Positions 6,740 through 8,306 of a stretch of DNA of 8,306 nucleotides are shown here, one piece after another; the stretch's first letter is position 1; every line of letters starts with the position of its first letter. The translations under genes were made by a program, and so were the position numbers. Below the pieces are notes generated by a model. It was not told where the DNA came from. It was given only the letters and a program-made list of their open reading frames with translations, and did no database searches. Source of the stretch: Chloroflexota bacterium (GTDB lineage Bacteria > Chloroflexota > Anaerolineae > Anaerolineales > DRMV01); assembly GCA_013154225.1 (NCBI GenBank), contig JAADCW010000144.1:1-8306 (forward strand), read 5' to 3'.

Positions 6740-6744
6740 AGGAG
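6740..6744 (+). promoter_or_regulatory. Ribosome binding site of marR
   Basis: AGGAG lies 6 nt before the ATG at 6751, in an otherwise AT-rich leader. It is a near-ideal Shine-Dalgarno and fixes the marR start. It contrasts with the operon on the other side, whose first gene has none. Confidence 0.8.
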
Positions 6745-6750
6745 TTAATT

Positions 6751-7242
6751 ATGCCGTCGGATGGGGCAGCGCAGGAAACGCAAGAACTGCGAGCAATGTT
6801 GCATGAGGTGCTGGGGCAATTGCTTCAGTCATCCATGCATGTGTTCTGGCAGCGGGTGCGGGAGCAAGGGCTTTCGATGACCCAGGTCTTTGCCCTGCGC
6901 TACATTCACCGCCAAGGGGAATGCAACATTTCCGACTTGGCCAAGGCATTGGGGGTTTCCAATGCGGCCGCGAGCCAAATGCTGGATCGGTTGGTTCAGC
7001 AAGGCTATGTGTTGCGGCAAGAAAATCCACGCGACCGCCGCAACAAGCGGCTTTCGCTAACAGAAGAAGGCCAGCAGGTCCTCGCGGAGATCACCCCTTC
7101 TCGCCAGGCGATGTTTGACGAGGTCACGAAAATGCTATCGCCTCAAGAGACCGCGCTGGTGACCGAGGCGTTGAACCTGCTGTTGACTAAGATGCGTTCG
7201 TCGGAAAGTTTTTCGACGCCATCTCATTTTGAGAAATCTTGA
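6751..7242 (+). CDS. MarR family transcriptional regulator
   Basis: A 163-residue winged helix-turn-helix regulator of the MarR family, expected to bind DNA as a dimer and release it on binding a small molecule. Helices flank a wHTH at ~41-105: LSMTQVFALRYIH, then NISDLAKALGVS (59-70), the recognition helix SNAAASQMLDRLVQQGYV (70-87), and the wing with the family's DRR signature in ENPRDRRNKRLSLTEEG (91-107). The N- and C-terminal helices (10-38, 115-148) would form the dimer interface. Only one cysteine is present (C58), so an OhrR-type two-cysteine redox switch is unlikely. The gene lies 13 bp before an ABC exporter gene on the same strand, a common arrangement in which the regulator controls itself and the exporter. 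The ligand cannot be inferred. The C-terminal tail after residue 150 is polar and probably disordered. Confidence 0.93.
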   Translation: MPSDGAAQETQELRAMLHEVLGQLLQSSMHVFWQRVREQGLSMTQVFALRYIHRQGECNISDLAKALGVSNAAASQMLDRLVQQGYVLRQENPRDRRNKRLSLTEEGQQVLAEITPSRQAMFDEVTKMLSPQETALVTEALNLLLTKMRSSESFSTPSHFEKS

Positions 7243-7247
7243 GGGAG
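7241..7247 (+). promoter_or_regulatory. Ribosome binding site of the ABC exporter gene
   Basis: GAGGGAG overlaps the last two bases of the marR TGA and lies 8 nt before the ATG at 7256. It sets the start of the ABC gene and suggests translation is coupled to marR. Confidence 0.75.
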
Positions 7248-7255
7248 CCTGCTTT

Positions 7256-8306
7256 ATGGTACGAATCGTCAAATATCTCAAGCCTTTTGTGCTGTTGGTG
7301 GTGTTGGCCATTGCCTTGCTCTTTGTGCAGGCCGATGCTGACCTGACATTGCCCGATTACATGTCCCGCATTGTCAACGTGGGCATTCAGCAAGGGGGCA
7401 TTGAGCGGGCTGTGCCAGAAGCCATGCGTGAAACCACCATGCAGCACCTTGCCTTGTTCATCCCTGAGCAAGATCAAAAGGAAATTCTGGCGCATTATCG
7501 TTTGGTTGAACCCAACACGCCAGAAGCCCAAGCCTTGCAAGACAAGTATCCCCTGGTGCAGCAAGAGCCCATTTATGTGCTCAAGGATGCTTCGCCCGAA
7601 GTCATTGACCGCCTGGAGCCGCTTATGGGCAAAGGGCTGTTGATGGTTTATGGGATTCAGCGCATTGAGGAAAACCCCGAAGAAGCCAAGCAACTGATGC
7701 CCAATGCGGAGTTTGACCTCTCCAAGGTGCCGCCCGACACAGATTTGTTTGCCATGTTGGCCAAGATGCCGGCCTCAAAACGGGATGAAATCAGCCAGGC
7801 CATGACCGAGCGCTTCCAGGCCATTGGCGGCGAAAAAGCCCTGTTGCAGGCCGCAACCCGGGCGGTCAAGGCAGAATATGACGCGCTGGGCGTGGATACG
7901 GCCAAGATTCAAAACGACTACATTCTGCACACCGGCGCGCTGATGTTGTTGATTGCCCTTATTGCCGCGATAGCGACCATTAGCGTGGGGTATCTGGCCG
8001 CACGCATTGCCGCGGGGTTGGCGCGTGATTTGCGGCATGCGCTTTTTGCCAAAGTCATGCACTTCTCGGGCGCGGAATTCGACCGCTTTTCCACAGCTTC
8101 GCTCATCACACGGGCTACTAACGACATTACCCAAATTCAAACCGCAACCATGATGCTGGTGCGAATGGTGTTTTACGCGCCCATCATTGGCATTGGCGCC
8201 ATCATCCACGCGTTAGATAAAAGCCCGTCCATGTGGTGGACCATCGCCCTGGCGGTAATCGTGCTCTTGGGTGTGATTTCGGTGGTGTTTAGCATCACTT
8301 TGCCTA
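7256..8306 (+). CDS. ABC exporter half-transporter (fused membrane and ATPase type), N-terminal part only
   Basis: The first 350 residues of a probable multidrug-type ABC exporter; the gene runs off the right edge before any nucleotide-binding domain. TM1 is at ~10-27 and is followed by DLTLPDYMSRIVNVGIQQGG (29-48), a pattern I associate with bacterial exporters found beside marR genes. A ~195-residue soluble, helix-rich, charged segment (~28-222) then precedes TM2 (~224-250). The coupling region RDLRHALFAKVMHFS (257-271) and FDRFSTASLITRATNDITQIQ (275-295) is the typical type-IV exporter cytoplasmic loop. TM3 (~300-320) and TM4 (~327-348) follow. Walker A and B and the signature motif would be downstream and are not visible. 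Such genes usually come as two adjacent half-transporters forming a heterodimer, so a second one may follow. Substrate unknown. The window holds no stop codon in this frame. Confidence 0.88.
   Translation, partial: MVRIVKYLKPFVLLVVLAIALLFVQADADLTLPDYMSRIVNVGIQQGGIERAVPEAMRETTMQHLALFIPEQDQKEILAHYRLVEPNTPEAQALQDKYPLVQQEPIYVLKDASPEVIDRLEPLMGKGLLMVYGIQRIEENPEEAKQLMPNAEFDLSKVPPDTDLFAMLAKMPASKRDEISQAMTERFQAIGGEKALLQAATRAVKAEYDALGVDTAKIQNDYILHTGALMLLIALIAAIATISVGYLAARIAAGLARDLRHALFAKVMHFSGAEFDRFSTASLITRATNDITQIQTATMMLVRMVFYAPIIGIGAIIHALDKSPSMWWTIALAVIVLLGVISVVFSITLP

Larger units (their letters stand above)
6547..6750. other. Divergent intergenic control region
   Basis: This 204-bp gap separates the minus-strand operon from marR and is the only sizeable non-coding stretch in the window. 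Besides the two outward-facing promoters it holds one short palindrome (6604-6616), T-rich runs around 6596-6622 and an AT-rich stretch before marR. I see no convincing ORF, structured RNA, riboswitch or terminator in it. Confidence 0.75.

Noticed and set aside
7187..7693. A 168-codon minus-strand open frame across the marR/ABC junction
   Set aside because: It is antisense to the ABC exporter N-terminus and marR end, and has no domain signature.

Overview
The window is GC-rich chromosomal DNA (roughly 60% by eye) from a bacterium. It is densely coding and has no sign of a mobile element, phage, CRISPR array, rRNA or tRNA. A cytosolic multi-GAF/PAS histidine kinase, a single-domain zinc-ribbon threonine synthase, an M42 peptidase and a MarR-plus-ABC-exporter locus with an enlarged first loop would all fit a Chloroflexota (Anaerolineae-like) genome. 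That placement is inference from general gene style, not from a marker gene.

There are two divergent transcription units separated by about 200 bp. The left unit (6546 down to 1, minus strand) is a tightly packed run of six genes. In order of transcription they are a hotdog-fold acyl-CoA thioesterase, an M42-family metallopeptidase, threonine synthase (thrC), a soluble GAF-GAF-PAS histidine kinase, a metallo-beta-lactamase-fold protein with an eroded metal motif, and a Rhizobium-type L-asparaginase II cut by the window edge. Junctions are a 4-nt ATGA overlap, a 25-bp gap, a 14-nt overlap, an 18-bp gap and a 1-nt gap, so one polycistronic mRNA is likely. The only promoter I can see for it is a perfect TATAAT placed 6 nt from the thioesterase ATG, which predicts a leaderless transcript.

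The right unit (6751 to the right edge, plus strand) begins with a MarR-family regulator that has a good promoter (TTGACA, 16 bp, TATTAT) and a good Shine-Dalgarno. Thirteen bases after it starts an ABC exporter half-transporter with a ~195-residue extracytoplasmic insertion between its first two membrane helices. It runs off the right edge inside its membrane domain.

Functionally, three members of the left operon touch amino-acid or peptide metabolism (peptidase, threonine synthase, asparaginase). The kinase, MBL protein and thioesterase do not form an obvious pathway with them. The right unit looks like a self-regulated drug or metabolite exporter locus. The items most worth a second look are the degenerate MBL active site, the leaderless promoter, the orphan kinase embedded in an amino-acid operon, and the M42 peptidase's resemblance to the NAGGN-associated subfamily. 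I do not see a clearly new multi-gene system.
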